Assembly (NCBI GenBank): GCA_964019155.1
Contig: CAXHSG010000177.1
Coordinates: 186,001 to 250,000 of the forward strand
Reading direction: 5' to 3'
DNA from: Osedax fenrisi
Taxonomy: Eukaryota; Annelida; Polychaeta; Sabellida; Siboglinidae
Length of the DNA: 64,000 bases
The position numbers and the translations under genes were made by a program. Below the pieces are notes generated by a model. It searched no databases. It saw only the letters and a program-made list of their open reading frames with translations, and had not been told where the DNA came from. Of this stretch, positions 1-14,410 are shown piece by piece. Position 1 is the stretch's first letter. Each line of letters opens with the position of its first letter.

Positions 1-3000
1 ATAGCATTAGTTTTAAGTATAGCATGGATGTTAATGATAGCATTAGTTTTAAGTATAGCATGGATGTTAATGATATCATTAGTTTTAAGTATAGCATGGG
101 TTTTAATGATAACATTAGTTTTAATGATAGCATTAGTTTTAAGTATAGCATGGGTATTAATGATAGCATTAGTTTTAAGTATAGCATGGGTGTTAATGAT
201 AGCATTAGTTTTAATGATAGCATGGGTGTTAATGATAGCATTAGTTTTAATGATAGCATTAGTTTTGAGTATAGCATGGGTATTAATGATAGCATTAGTT
301 TTAAGTATAGCATGGGTGTTAATAATAGCTTTACTTTTAAGTATAACATGGATGTTAATGATAGCATTAGTTTTAAGTATAGCATGGGTATTAATGATAA
401 CATTAGTTTTAATGATAGCATTAGTTTTAAGTATATCATATATTTTAATGATAGCATTAGTTTTAAGTATAGCATGTGTGTTAATTATATCATTAGTTTT
501 AAGTATAGCATGGGTGTTAATGATAGCTTTAGTATTAAGTATATCATGTATGTTAATGATAGAATTAGTTTTAAGTATAGCATGGGTGTCAATGATAGCA
601 TTAGTTTTAAGTATAGCATGTATGATAGTGATAGTATTAGTTATAAGTATAGCATGGATGTTAATGATAGCATTAGTTTTAATTATAACATGGGTGTTAA
701 TGATAGCATTAGTTGTAATGATAGCATGGGAGTTAATGATAGCATTAGTTTTAAGTATAGCATGGGTAGTAATGATATCATTAGTTTTAAGTATAGCATG
801 GGTGTCAATGATAGCATTAGTTTTAAGTATAGCATGGTTTTAATGATAGCATTAGTTTTAAGTATAGCATGGGTATTAATGATAGCATTAGTTTTAATGA
901 TAGCATTAGTTTTAAGTATAGCATGGGTATTAATGATAGCATTAGTTTTAAGTATAGCATGGGTGTTAATGATAGTATTACTTTTAAGTATAGCATGGAT
1001 GTTAATGATAGCATTAGTTTTAAGTATAGAATGGGTGTTAATAATAGCATTAGTTTTAAGTATAGCATGGTTTTAATGATAGCATTAGTTTTAAGTATAG
1101 CATGGGTATTAATGATAGCATTAGTTTTAATGATAGCATTAGTTTTAAGTATAGCATGGGTATTAATGATAGCATTAGTTTTAAGTATAGCATGGGTGTT
1201 AATGATAGCATTACTTTTAAGTATAACATGGATGTTAATGATAGCATTAGTTTTAAGTATATCATGGGTGTTAATGATAGCATTAGTTTTAATGATAGCA
1301 TGGGAGTTAATAATATCATTAGTTTTAAGTATAGCATGGGTGTTAATGATAGCTTTAGTTTTAAGTATATCATGTATGTTAATGATAGCATTAGTTTTAA
1401 GTATAGCATGGGTGTCAATGATAGCATTATTTTTAAGTATAGCATGGATGATAGTGATAGTATTAGTTATAAGTATAGCATGGGTATTAATGATAGCATT
1501 AGTTTTAAGTATAACATGGGATTTAATGATAGCATTAGTTTTAAGTATAGCATGGGTGTTAATGATAACATTAGTTTTAATGATAGCATTAGTTTTAAGT
1601 ATAGCATGGGTATTAATGATAGCATTAGTTTTAAGTATAGCATGGGTGTTAATGATAGCATTAGTTTTAATGATAGCATGGGTGTTAATGATAGCATTAG
1701 TTTTAAGTATAGCATGGATGTTAATGATATCTTTAGTTTTAAGTATAGCATGGGTTTTAATGATAGCATTAGTTTTAAGTATAGCATGGGTTTTAATGAT
1801 ATAATTAGTTTTAAGTATAGTATGGGCGTTAATGATATCATTAGTTTTAAGTATAGCATGGGTGTTAATGATAGCTTTAGTTTTAAGTATAGCATGGGTG
1901 TTAATGATAGCTTTAGTTTTAAGTATAGCATGGGTGTTAATGATATCATTAGTTTTAAGTATAGCATGGATGTTAATGATATCTTTAGTTTTAAGTATGG
2001 CATGGGTTTTAATGATAGCATTAGTTTTAAGTATAGCATGGGTTTTAATGATATCATTAGTTTTAAGTATAGCATGGGCGTTAATGATATCATTAGTTTT
2101 AAGTATAGCATGGGTGTTAATGATAGCTTTAGTTTTAAGTATATCATGTATGTTAATGATAGCATTAGTTTTAAGTATAGCATGGGTGTCAATGATAGCA
2201 TTAGTTTTAAGTATAGAATGGATGATAGTGATAGTATTAGTTATAAGTATAGCATGGGTATTAATGATAGCATTAGTTTTAAGTATAGCATGGGTGTCAA
2301 TGATAGCATTAGTTTTAAGTGTAGCATGGATGTTAATGATATCATTAGTTTTAAGTATAGCATGGGTGTTAATGATAACATTAGTTTTAATGATAGCATT
2401 AGTTTTAAGTATAGCATGGGTATTAATGATAGCATTAGTTTTAAGTAGAGCATGGGTGTTAATGATAGCATTAGTTTTAATGATAGAATGGGTGTTAATG
2501 ATAGCATTAGTTTTAATGATAGCATTAGTTTTAAGTATAGCATGGGTATTAATGATAGCATTAGTTTTAAGTATAGCATGGGTGTTAATAATAGCTTTAC
2601 TTTTAAGTATAACATGGATGTTAATGATAGCATTAGTTTTAAGTATAGCATGGGTGTTAATGATAACATTAGTTTTAAGTATAGCATGGGTGTCAATGAT
2701 AGCATTATTTTTAAGTATAGCATGGATGATAGTGATAGTATTAGTTATAAGTATAGCATGGGTATTAATGATAGCATTAGTTTTAAGTATAACATGGGAT
2801 TTAATGATAGCATTAGTTTTAAGTATAGCATGGGTGTTAATGATAACATTAGTTTTAATGATAGCATTAGTTTTAAGTATAGCATGGGTATTAATGATAG
2901 CATTAGTTTTAAGTATAGCATGGGTGTTAATGATAGCATTAGTTTTAATGATAGCATGGGTGTTAATGATAGCATTAGTTTTAAGTATAGCATGGATGTT

Positions 3001-5770
3001 AATGATATCTTTAGTTTTAAGTATAGCATGGGTTTTAATGATAGCATTAGTTTTAAGTATAGCATGGGTTTTAATGATAGCTTTAGTTTTAAGTATAGCA
3101 TGGGTGTTAATGATAGCATTAGTTTTAAGTATAGCATGGGTTTTAATGATATCATTAGTTTTAAGTATAGTATGGGCGTTAATGATATCATTAGTTTTAA
3201 GTATAGCATGGGTGTTAATGATAGCTTTAGTTTTAAGTATAGCATGGGTGTTAATGATAGCTTTAGTTTTAAGTATAGCATGGGTGTTAATGATATCATT
3301 AGTTTTAAGTATAGCATGGATGTTAATGATATCTTTAGTTTTAAGTATGGCATGGGTTTTAATGATAGCATTAGTTTTAAGTATAGCATGGGTTTTAATG
3401 ATATCATTAGTTTTAAGTATAGCATGGGCGTTAATGATATCATTAGTTTTAAGTATAGCATGGGTGTTAATGATAGCTTTAGTTTTAAGTATATCGTGTA
3501 TGTTAATGATAGCTTTAGTTTTAAGTATAGCATGGATGTTAATGATAGCTTTAGTTTTAAGTATAGCATGGGTTTTAATGATAGCATTAGTTTTAAGTAT
3601 AGCATGGGTTTTAATGATATCATTAGTTTTAAATATAGCATGGGCGTTAATTATATCATTAGTTTTAATGATAGCATGGTTGTTAATGATAATATTAGTT
3701 TTAAGTATAGCATGGATGTTAAAGATAGCATTAGTTTTAAGTATAGCATGGGTATTAATGATATCATTAGTTTTAAGTATAGCATGGGTATTAATGATAG
3801 CATTAGTTTTAAGTATAGCATGGGTGTTAATGATAGCATTAGTTTTAATGATAGCATGAGTGTTAATGATAGCATTAGTTTTAATGATAGCATTAGTTTT
3901 AAGTATAGCATGGGTATTAATGATAGCATTAGTTTTAAGTATAGCATGGGTGTTAATAATAGCTTTACTTTTAAGTATAACATGGATGTTAATGATAGCA
4001 TTAGTTTTAAGTATAGCATGGGTGTTAATGATAACATTAGTTTTAATGATAGCATTAGTTTTAAGTATATCATATATTTTAATGATAGCATTAGTTTTAA
4101 GTATAGCATGTGTGTTAATGATATCATTAGTTTTAAGTATAGCATGGGTGTTAATGATAGTGTTAGTTTTAAGTATAGCATGGGTGTTAATGATCGCATT
4201 AGTTTTAAGTATAACATGGGTGTTAATGATAGCATTAGTTTTAAGTATAGCATGGGTGTTAATGATAGCATTAGTTTTAATTATAACATGGGTGTTAATG
4301 ATAGCATTAGTTTTAATGATAGCATGGGAGTTAATGATAGCATTAGTTTTAAGTATAGCATGGGTAGTAATGATATCATTAGTTTTAAGTATAGCATGGG
4401 TGTTAATGATAGCTTTAGTTTTAAGTATAGCATGGGTGTTAATGATAGCATTAGTTTTAAGTATAGCATGGATGTTAATGATATCTTTAGTTTTAAGTAT
4501 AGCATGGGTTTTAATGATAGCATTAGTTTTAAGTATAGCATGGGTTTTAATGATATCATTAGTTTTAAGTATAGCATGGGCGTTAATGATATCATTAGTT
4601 TTAAGTATAGCATGGGTGTTAATGATAGCTTTAGTTTTAAGTATAGCATGGGTGTCAATGATAGCATTAGTTTTAAGTATAGCATGGATGATAGTGATAG
4701 TATTAGTTATAAGTATAGCATGGGTATTAATGATAGCATTAGTTATAAGTATAGCATGGGTATTAATGATAGCATTAGTTTTAAGTATAACATGGGATTT
4801 AATTATAGCATTAGTTTTAAGTATAGCATGGGTGTTAATGATAACATTAGTTTTAATGATAGCATTAGTTTTAAGTATAACATGGGATTTAATGATAGCA
4901 TTAGTTTTAAGTATAGCATGGGTGTTAATTATAACATTAGTTTTAATGATAGCATTAGTTTTAAGTATAGCATGGGTATTAATGATAGCATTAGTTTTAA
5001 GTATAGCATGGGTTTTAATGATATCATTAGTTTTAAGTATAGCATGGGCGTTAATGATATCATTAGTTTTAAGTATAGCATGGGTGTTAATGATAGCTTT
5101 AGTATTAAGTATATCATGTATGTTAATGATAGAATTAGTTTTAAGTATAGCATGGGTGTCAATGATAGCATTAGTTTTAAGTATAGCATGTATGATAGTG
5201 ATAGTATTAGTTATAAGTATAGCATGGGTATTAATGATAGCATTAGTTTTAAGTATAGCATGGATGTTAATGATAGCATTAGTTTTAAGTATAGCATGGA
5301 TGTTAATGATATCATTAGTTTTAAGTATAGCATGGGTGTTAATGATAACATTAGTTTTAATGATAGCATTAGTTTTAAGTATAGCATGGGTATTAATGAT
5401 AGCATTAGTTTTAAGTATAGCATGGGTGTTAATGATAGCATTAGTTTTAATGATAGCATGGGTGTTAATGATAGCATTAGTTTTAATGATAGCATTAGTT
5501 TTAAGTATAGCATGGGTATTAATGATAGCATTAGTTTTAAGTATAGCATGGGTGTTAATAATAGCTTTACTTTTAAGTATAACATGGATGTTAATGATAG
5601 CATTAGTTTTAAGTATAGCATGGGTGTTAATGATAACATTAGTTTTAATGATAGCATTAGTTTTAAGTATATCATATATTTTAATGATAGCATTAGTTTT
5701 AAGTATAGCATGTGTGTTAATTATATCATTAGTTTTAAGTATAGCATGGGTGTTAATGATAGTATTAGTT
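1..5770 (+). repeat. Left domain, irregular block preceding the 4,191-bp HOR
   Basis: This stretch contains no gene. Bases 1-524 and about 651-843 match 5,237-5,760 and 5,887-6,079 at one constant offset of 5,236. Two 17-bp units start at 829 and 1,062. The segment from about 1,467 recurs from about 2,745 at an offset of 1,278 bp (71 units). A diagnostic TAT-to-TAG change (AAGTAGAGCATGGG) lies near 2,440-2,455. It recurs at the matching place in the 4,191-bp and 4.1-kb HOR copies (near 7,721, 11,912, 46,084, 50,203, 54,323 and 58,353). That shared marker links the left and right domains as one variant family. Confidence 0.8.
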
Positions 5771-8700
5771 TTAAGTATAATATAGATGTTAATGATAGCA
5801 TTAGTTTTAAGTATAGCATGGGTGTTAATGATAGCATTAGTTTTAAGTATAACATGGGTGTTAATGATAGCATTAGTTTTAAGTATAGCATGGATGTTAA
5901 TGATAGCATTAGTTTTAATTATAACATGGGTGTTAATGATAGCATTAGTTGTAATGATAGCATGGGAGTTAATGATAGCATTAGTTTTAAGTATAGCATG
6001 GGTAGTAATGATATCATTAGTTTTAAGTATAGCATGGGTGTCAATGATAGCATTAGTTTTAAGTATAGCATGGTTTTAATGATAGCATTAGTTTTAAGTA
6101 TAGCATGGGTATTAATGATAGCATTAGTTTTAATGATAGCATTAGTTTTAAGTATAGCATGGGTATTAATGATAGCATTAGTTTTAAGTATAGCATGGGT
6201 GTTAATGATAGCATTACTTTTAAGTATAGCATGGATGTTAATGATAGCATTAGTTTTAAGTATAGAATGGGTGTTAATAATAGCTTTACTTTTAAGTATA
6301 ACATGGATGTTAATGATAGCATTAGTTTTAAGTATAGCATGGGTGTTAATGATAGCATTAGTTTTAAGTATAGCATGGGTATTAATGATAGCATTAGTTT
6401 TAATGATAGCATTAGTTTTAAGTATAGCATGGGTATTAATGATAGCATTAGTTTTAAGTATAGCATGGGTGTTAATGATAGCATTACTTTTAAGTATAAC
6501 ATGGATGTTAATGATAGCATTAGTTTTAAGTATATCATGGGTGTTAATGATAGCATTAGTTTTAATGATAGCATGGGAGTTAATGATATCATTAGTTTTA
6601 AGTATAGCATGGGTGTTAATGATAGCTTTAGTTTTAAGTATATCATGTATGTTAATGATAGCATTAGTTTTAAGTATAGCATGGGTGTCAATGATAGCAT
6701 TATTTTAAAGTATAGCATGGATGATAGTGATAGTATTAGTTATAAGTATAGCATGGGTATTAATGATAGCATTAGTTTTAAGTATAACATGGGATTTAAT
6801 GATAGCATTAGTTTTAAGTATAGCATGGGTGTTAATGATAACATTAGTTTTAATGATAGCATTAGTTTTAAGTATAGCATGGGTATTAATGATAGCATTA
6901 GTTTTAAGTATAGCATGGGTGTTAATGATAGCATTAGTTTTAATGATAGCATGGGTGTTAATGATAGCATTAGTTTTAAGTATAGCATGGATGTTAATGA
7001 TATCTTTAGTTTTAAGTATAGCATGGGTTTTAATGATAGCATTAGTTTTAAGTATAGCATGGGTTTTAATGATATAATTAGTTTTAAGTATAGTATGGGC
7101 GTTAATGATATCATTAGTTTTAAGTATAGCATGGGTGTTAATGATAGCTTTAGTTTTAAGTATAGCATGGGTGTTAATGATAGCTTTAGTTTTAAGTATA
7201 GCATGGGTGTTAATGATATCATTAGTTTTAAGTATAGCATGGATGTTAATGATATCTTTAGTTTTAAGTATGGCATGGGTTTTAATGATAGCATTAGTTT
7301 TAAGTATAGCATGGGTTTTAATGATATCATTAGTTTTAAGTATAGCATGGGCGTTAATGATATCATTAGTTTTAAGTATAGCATGGGTGTTAATGATAGC
7401 TTTAGTTTTAAGTATATCATGTATGTTAATGATAGCATTAGTTTTAAGTATAGCATGGGTGTCAATGATAGCATTAGTTTTAAGTATAGAATGGATGATA
7501 GTGATAGTATTAGTTATAAGTATAGCATGGGTATTAATGATAGCATTAGTTTTAAGTATAGCATGGGTGTCAATGATAGCATTAGTTTTAAGTATAGCAT
7601 GGATGTTAATGATATCATTAGTTTTAAGTATAGCATGGGTGTTAATGATAACATTAGTTTTAATGATAGCATTAGTTTTAAGTATAGCATGGGTATTAAT
7701 GATAGCATTAGTTTTAAGTAGAGCATGGGTGTTAATGATAGCATTAGTTTTAATGATAGAATGGGTATTAATGATAGCATTAGTTTTAATGATAGCATTA
7801 GTTTTAAGTATAGCATGGGTATTAATGATAGCATTAGTTTTAAGTATAGCATGGGTGTTAATAATAGCTTTACTTTTAAGTATAACATGGATGTTAATGA
7901 TAGCATTAGTTTTAAGTATAGCATGGGTGTTAATGATAACATTAGTTTTAAGTATAGCATGGGTGTCAATGATAGCATTATTTTTAAGTATAGCATGGAT
8001 GATAGTGATAGTATTAGTTATAAGTATAGCATGGGTATTAATGATAGCATTAGTTTTAAGTATAACATGGGATTTAATGATAGCATTAGTTTTAAGTATA
8101 GCATGGGTGTTAATGATAACATTAGTTTTAATGATATCTTTAGTTTTAAGTATAGCATGGGTTTTAATGATAGCATTAGTTTTAAGTATAGCATGGGTTT
8201 TAATGATATAATTAGTTTTAAGTATAGTATGGGCGTTAATGATATCATTAGTTTTAAGTATAGCATGGGTGTTAATGATAGCTTTAGTTTTAAGTATAGC
8301 ATGGGTGTTAATGATAGCTTTAGTTTTAAGTATAGCATGGGTGTTAATGATATCATTAGTTTTAAGTATAGCATGGATGTTAATGATATCTTTAGTTTTA
8401 AGTATGGCATGGGTTTTAATGATAGCATTAGTTTTAAGTATAGCATGGGTTTTAATGATATCATTAGTTTTAAGTATAGTATGGGCGTTAATGATATCAT
8501 TAGTTTTAAGTATAGCATGGGTGTTAATGATAGCTTTAGTTTTAAGTATAGCATGGGTGTTAATGATAGCTTTAGTTTTAAGTATAGCATGGGTGTTAAT
8601 GATATCATTAGTTTTAAGTATAGCATGGATGTTAATGATAGTATTAGTTTTAAGTATAGCATGGGTGTTAATGATAGCATTAGTTTTAAGTATAACATGG

Positions 8701-9961
8701 GTGTTAATGATAGCATTAGTTTTAAGTATAGCATGGGTAGTAATGATATCATTAGTTTTAAGTATAGCATGGGTGTTAATGATAGCTTTAGTTTTAAGTA
8801 TAACATGGGTGTTAATGATAGCATTAGTTTTAAGTATAGCATGGATGTTAATGATAGCTTTAGTTTTAAGTATAGCATGGGTTTTATGATAGCATTAGTT
8901 TTAAGTATAGCATGGGTTTTAATGATATCATTAGTTTTAAGTATAGCATGGGCGTTAATTATATCATTAGTTTTAATGATAGCATGGTTGTTAATGATAA
9001 TATTAGTTTTAAGTATAGCATGGATGTTAATGATAGCATTAGTTTTAAGTATAGCATGGGTATTAATGATATCATTAGTTTTAAGTATAGCATGGGTATT
9101 AATGATAGCATTAGTTTTAAGTATAGCATGGGTGTTAATGATAGCATTAGTTTTAATGATAGCATGGGTGTTAATGATAGCATTAGTTTTAATGATAGCA
9201 TTAGTTTTAAGTATAGCATGGGTATTAATGATAGCATTAGTTTTAAGTATAGCATGGGTGTTAATAATAGCTTTACTTTTAAGTATAACATGGATGTTAA
9301 TGATAGCATTAGTTTTAAGTATAGCATGGGTGTTAATGATAACATTAGTTTTAATGATAGCATTAGTTTTAATTATATCATATATTTTAATGATAGCATT
9401 AGTTTTAAGTATAGCATGTGTGTTAATGATATCATTAGTTTTAAGTATAGCATGGGTGTTAATGATAACATTAGTTTTAATGATAGCATTAGTTTTAAGT
9501 ATATCATATATTTTAATGATAGCATTAGTTTTAAGTATAGCATGTGTGTTAATGATATCATTAGTTTTAAGTATAGCATGGGTGTTAATGATAGTATTAG
9601 TTTTAAGTATAGCATGAGTGTCAATGATAGCATTAGTTTTAAGTATAACATGGGTGTTAATGATAGCATTAGTTTTAAGTATAGCATGGGTAGTAATGAT
9701 ATCATTAGTTTTAAGTATAGCATGGGTGTTAATGATAGCTTTAGTTTTAAGTATAACATGGGTGTTAATGATAGCATTAGTTTTAAGTATAGCATGGATG
9801 TTAATGATAGCTTTAGTTTTAAGTATAGCATGGGTTTTATGATAGCATTAGTTTTAAGTATAGCATGGGTTTTAATGATATCATTAGTTTTAAGTATAGC
9901 ATGGGCATTAATTATATCATTAGTTTTAATGATAGCATGGTTGTTAATGATAATATTAGTT
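5771..9961 (+). repeat. 4,191-bp higher-order repeat, copy 1 (144 bp missing)
   Basis: Landmarks here recur in the next copy at a constant +4,191: the 17-mer at 6,065 and the TAG variant near 7,721 fall at 10,256 and 11,912. 4,191 = 18 x 233 - 3, and exactly three 17-mers lie within one period (one GGTTTTAATG type, two GGGTTTTATG type), so the register is explained. Beyond about 8,136 the offset to the next copy becomes 4,335. This copy lacks 144 bp (eight units) at the junction within TAATGATA at 8,129-8,136; the corresponding stretch is present near 1.57-1.73, 12.3 and 14.6 kb. Edges are estimated to within a few tens of bases. Confidence 0.85.
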
Positions 9962-12900
9962 TTAAGTATAATATAGATGTTAATGATAGCATTAGTTTTA
10001 AGTATAGCATGGGTGTTAATGATAGCATTAGTTTTAAGTATAACATGGGTGTTAATGATAGCATTAGTTTTAAGTATAGCATGGATGTTAATGATAGCAT
10101 TAGTTTTAATTATAACATGGGTGTTAATGATAGCATTAGTTGTAATGATAGCATGGGAGTTAATGATAGCATTAGTTTTAAGTATAGCATGGGTAGTAAT
10201 GATATCATTAGTTTTAAGTATAGCATGGGTGTCAATGATAGCATTAGTTTTAAGTATAGCATGGTTTTAATGATAGCATTAGTTTTAAGTATAGCATGGG
10301 TATTAATGATAGCATTAGTTTTAATGATAGCATTAGTTTTAAGTATAGCATGGGTATTAATGATAGCATTAGTTTTAAGTATAGCATGGGTGTTAATGAT
10401 AGCATTACTTTTAAGTATAGCATGGATGTTAATGATAGCATTAGTTTTAAGTATAGAATGGGTGTTAATAATAGCTTTACTTTTAAGTATAACATGGATG
10501 TTAATGATAGCATTAGTTTTAAGTATAGCATGGGTGTTAATGATAGCATTAGTTTTAAGTATAGCATGGGTATTAATGATAGCATTAGTTTTAATGATAG
10601 CATTAGTTTTAAGTATAGCATGGGTATTAATGATAGCATTAGTTTTAAGTATAGCATGGGTGTTAATGATAGCATTACTTTTAAGTATAACATGGATGTT
10701 AATGATAGCATTAGTTTTAAGTATATCATGGGTGTTAATGATAGCATTAGTTTTAATGATAGCATGGGAGTTAATGATATCATTAGTTTTAAGTATAGCA
10801 TGGGTGTTAATGATAGCTTTAGTTTTAAGTATATCATGTATGTTAATGATAGCATTAGTTTTAAGTATAGCATGGGTGTCAATGATAGCATTATTTTAAA
10901 GTATAGCATGGATGATAGTGATAGTATTAGTTATAAGTATAGCATGGGTATTAATGATAGCATTAGTTTTAAGTATAACATGGGATTTAATGATAGCATT
11001 AGTTTTAAGTATAGCATGGGTGTTAATGATAACATTAGTTTTAATGATAGCATTAGTTTTAAGTATAGCATGGGTATTAATTATAGCATTAGTTTTAAGT
11101 ATAGCATGGGTGTTAATGATAGCATTAGTTTTAATGATAGCATGGGTGTTAATGATAGCATTAGTTTTAAGTATAGCATGGATGTTAATGATATCTTTAG
11201 TTTTAAGTATAGCATGGGTTTTAATGATAGCATTAGTTTTAAGTATAGCATGGGTTTTAATGATATAATTAGTTTTAAGTATAGTATGGGCGTTAATGAT
11301 ATCATTAGTTTTAAGTATAGCATGGGTGTTAATGATAGCTTTAGTTTTAAGTATAGCATGGGTGTTAATGATAGCTTTAGTTTTAAGTATAGCATGGGTG
11401 TTAATGATATCATTAGTTTTAAGTATAGCATGGATGTTAATGATATCTTTAGTTTTAAGTATGGCATGGGTTTTAATGATAGCATTAGTTTTAAGTATAG
11501 CATGGGTTTTAATGATATCATTAGTTTTAAGTATAGCATGGGCGTTAATGATATCATTAGTTTTAAGTATAGCATGGGTGTTAATGATAGCTTTAGTTTT
11601 AAGTATATCATGTATGTTAATGATAGCATTAGTTTTAAGTATAGCATGGGTGTCAATGATAGCATTAGTTTTAAGTATATAATGGATGATAGTGATAGTA
11701 TTAGTTATAAGTATAGCATGGGTATTAATGATAGCATTAGTTTTAAGTATAGCATGGGTGTCAATGATAGCATTAGTTTTAAGTATAGCATGAATGTTAA
11801 TGATATCATTAGTTTTAAGTATAGCATGGGTGTTAATGATAACATTAGTTTTAATGATAGCATTAGTTTTAAGTATAGCATGGGTATTAATGATAGCATT
11901 AGTTTTAAGTAGAGCATGGGTGTTAATGATAGCATTAGTTTTAATGATAGAATGGGTGTTAATGATAGCATTAGTTTTAATGATAGCATTAGTTTTAAGT
12001 ATAGCATGGGTATTAATGATAGCATTAGTTTTAAGTATAGCATGGGTGTTAATAATAGCTTTACTTTTAAGTATAACATGGATGTTAATGATAGCATTAG
12101 TTTTAAGTATAGCATGGGTGTTAATGATAACATTAGTTTTAAGTATAGCATGGGTGTCAATGATAGCATTATTTTTAAGTATAGCATGGATGATAGTGAT
12201 AGTATTAGTTATAAGTATAGCATGGGTATTAATGATAGCATTAGTTTTAAGTATAACATGGGATTTAATGATAGCATTAGTTTTAAGTATAGCATGGGTG
12301 TTAATGATAACATTAGTTTTAATGATAGCATTAGTTTTAAGTATAGCATGGGTATTAATGATAGCATTAGTTTTAAGTATAGCATGGGTGTTAATGATAG
12401 CATTAGTTTTAATGATAGCATGGGTGTTAATGATAGCATTAGTTTTAAGTATAGCATGGATGTTAATGATATCTTTAGTTTTAAGTATAGCATGGGTTTT
12501 AATGATAGCATTAGTTTTAAGTATAGCATGGGTTTTAATGATATAATTAGTTTTAAGTATAGTATGGGCGTTAATGATATCATTAGTTTTAAGTATAGCA
12601 TGGGTGTTAATGATAGCTTTAGTTTTAAGTATAGCATGGGTGTTAATGATAGCTTTAGTTTTAAGTATAGCATGGGTGTTAATGATATCATTAGTTTTAA
12701 GTATAGCATGGATGTTAATGATATCTTTAGTTTTAAGTATGGCATGGGTTTTAATGATAGCATTAGTTTTAAGTATAGCATGGGTTTTAATGATATCATT
12801 AGTTTTAAGTATAGTATGGGCGTTAATGATATCATTAGTTTTAAGTATAGCATGGGTGTTAATGATAGCTTTAGTTTTAAGTATAGCATGGGTGTTAATG

Positions 12901-14296
12901 ATAGCTTTAGTTTTAAGTATAGCATGGGTGTTAATGATATCATTAGTTTTAAGTATAGCATGGATGTTAATGATAGTATTAGTTTTAAGTATAGCATGGG
13001 TGTTAATGATAGCATTAGTTTTAAGTATAACATGGGTGTTAATGATAGCATTAGTTTTAAGTATAGCATGGGTAGTAATGATATCATTAGTTTTAAGTAT
13101 AGCATGGGTGTTAATGATAGCTTTAGTTTTAAGTATAACATGGGTGTTAATGATAGCATTAGTTTTAAGTATAGCATGGATGTTAATGATAGCTTTAGTT
13201 TTAAGTATAGCATGGGTTTTATGATAGCATTAGTTTTAAGTATAGCATGGGTTTTAATGATATCATTAGTTTTAAGTATAGCATGGGCGTTAATTATATC
13301 ATTAGTTTTAATGATAGCATGGTTGTTAATGATAATATTAGTTTTAAGTATAGCATGGATGTTAATGATAGCATTAGTTTTAAGTATAGCATGGGTATTA
13401 ATGATATCATTAGTTTTAAGTATAGCATGGGTATTAATGATAGCATTAGTTTTAAGTATAGTATGGGTGTTAATGATAGCATTAGTTTTAATGATAGCAT
13501 GGGTGTTAATGATAGCATTAGTTTTAATGATAGCATTAGTTTTAAGTATAGCATGGGTATTAATGATAGCATTAGTTTTAAGTATAGCATGGGTGTTAAT
13601 AATAGCTTTACTTTTAAGTATAACATGGATGTTAATGATAGCATTAGTTTTAAGTATAGCATGGGTGTTAATGATAACATTAGTTTTAATGATAGCATTA
13701 GTTTTAATTATATCATATATTTTAATGATAGCATTAGTTTTAAGTATAGCATGTGTGTTAATGATATCATTAGTTTTAAGTATAGCATGGGTGTTAATGA
13801 TAACATTAGTTTTAATGATAGCATTAGTTTTAAGTATATCATATATTTTAATGATAGCATTAGTTTTAAGTATAGCATGTGTGTTAATGATATCATTAGT
13901 TTTAAGTATAGCATGGGTGTTAATGATAGTATTAGTTTTAAGTATAGCATGAGTGTCAATGATAGCATTAGTTTTAAGTATAACATGGGTGTTAATGATA
14001 GCATTAGTTTTAAGTATAGCATGGGTAGTACTGATATCATTAGTTTTAAGTATAGCATGGGTGTTAATGATAGCTTTAGTTTTAAGTATAACATGGGTGT
14101 TAATGATAGCATTAGTTTTAAGTATAGCATGGATGTTAATGATAGCTTTAGTTTTAAGTATAGCATGGGTTTTATGATAGCATTAGTTTTAAGTATAGCA
14201 TGGGTTTTAATGATATCATTAGTTTTAAGTATAGCATGGGCATTAATTATATCATTAGTTTTAATGATAGCATGGTTGTTAATGATAATATTAGTT
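9962..14296 (+). repeat. 4,191-bp higher-order repeat, copy 2 (full-length, about 4,335 bp)
   Basis: This is the tandem neighbour of the copy at 5.77-9.96 kb and retains the 144 bp missing there. Unit-level variants follow the same order, including GAATGGGTG near 10,460, TAATAATAGCTTTACTTTT near 10,470, the TATTTTAAAG variant near 10,893, the TAG variant near 11,912 and the two 17-mers at 13,207 and 14,160. Small private changes exist, such as TTAATTATAGC near 11,080 and TATATAATGG near 11,677. Its right half also forms the first copy of the 2,302-bp duplication. Confidence 0.85.
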
Positions 14297-14410
14297 TTAA
14301 GTATAGCATGGATGTTAATGATAGCATTAGTTTTAAGTATAGCATGGGTATTAATGATATCATTAGTTTTAAGTATAGCATGGGTATTAATGATAGCATT
14401 AGTTTTAATG
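12109..14410 (+). repeat. 2,302-bp tandem duplication, first copy
   Basis: Aligned to 14,411-16,712 at offset 2,302 = 18 x 128 - 2; the two missing bases are the 17-mers at 13,207 and 14,160. I see two substitutions against the second copy: GTATGGG for GCATGGG near 13,460, and GTACTGATATC for GTAATGATATC near 14,030. Both positions carry the common state in the older paralogue at 8.9-9.85 kb, so both changes are private to this copy and arose after or during the duplication. Confidence 0.88.

Noticed and set aside
2452..6708. Long + strand frame switching from NDSISFKYS-type to VLMIALVLSIAW-type repeats, looking like a soluble plus membrane protein
   Set aside because: The switch is a frameshift at the class A 17-mer at 6,065, not a domain boundary. 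Both halves are translations of the same satellite in two phases.
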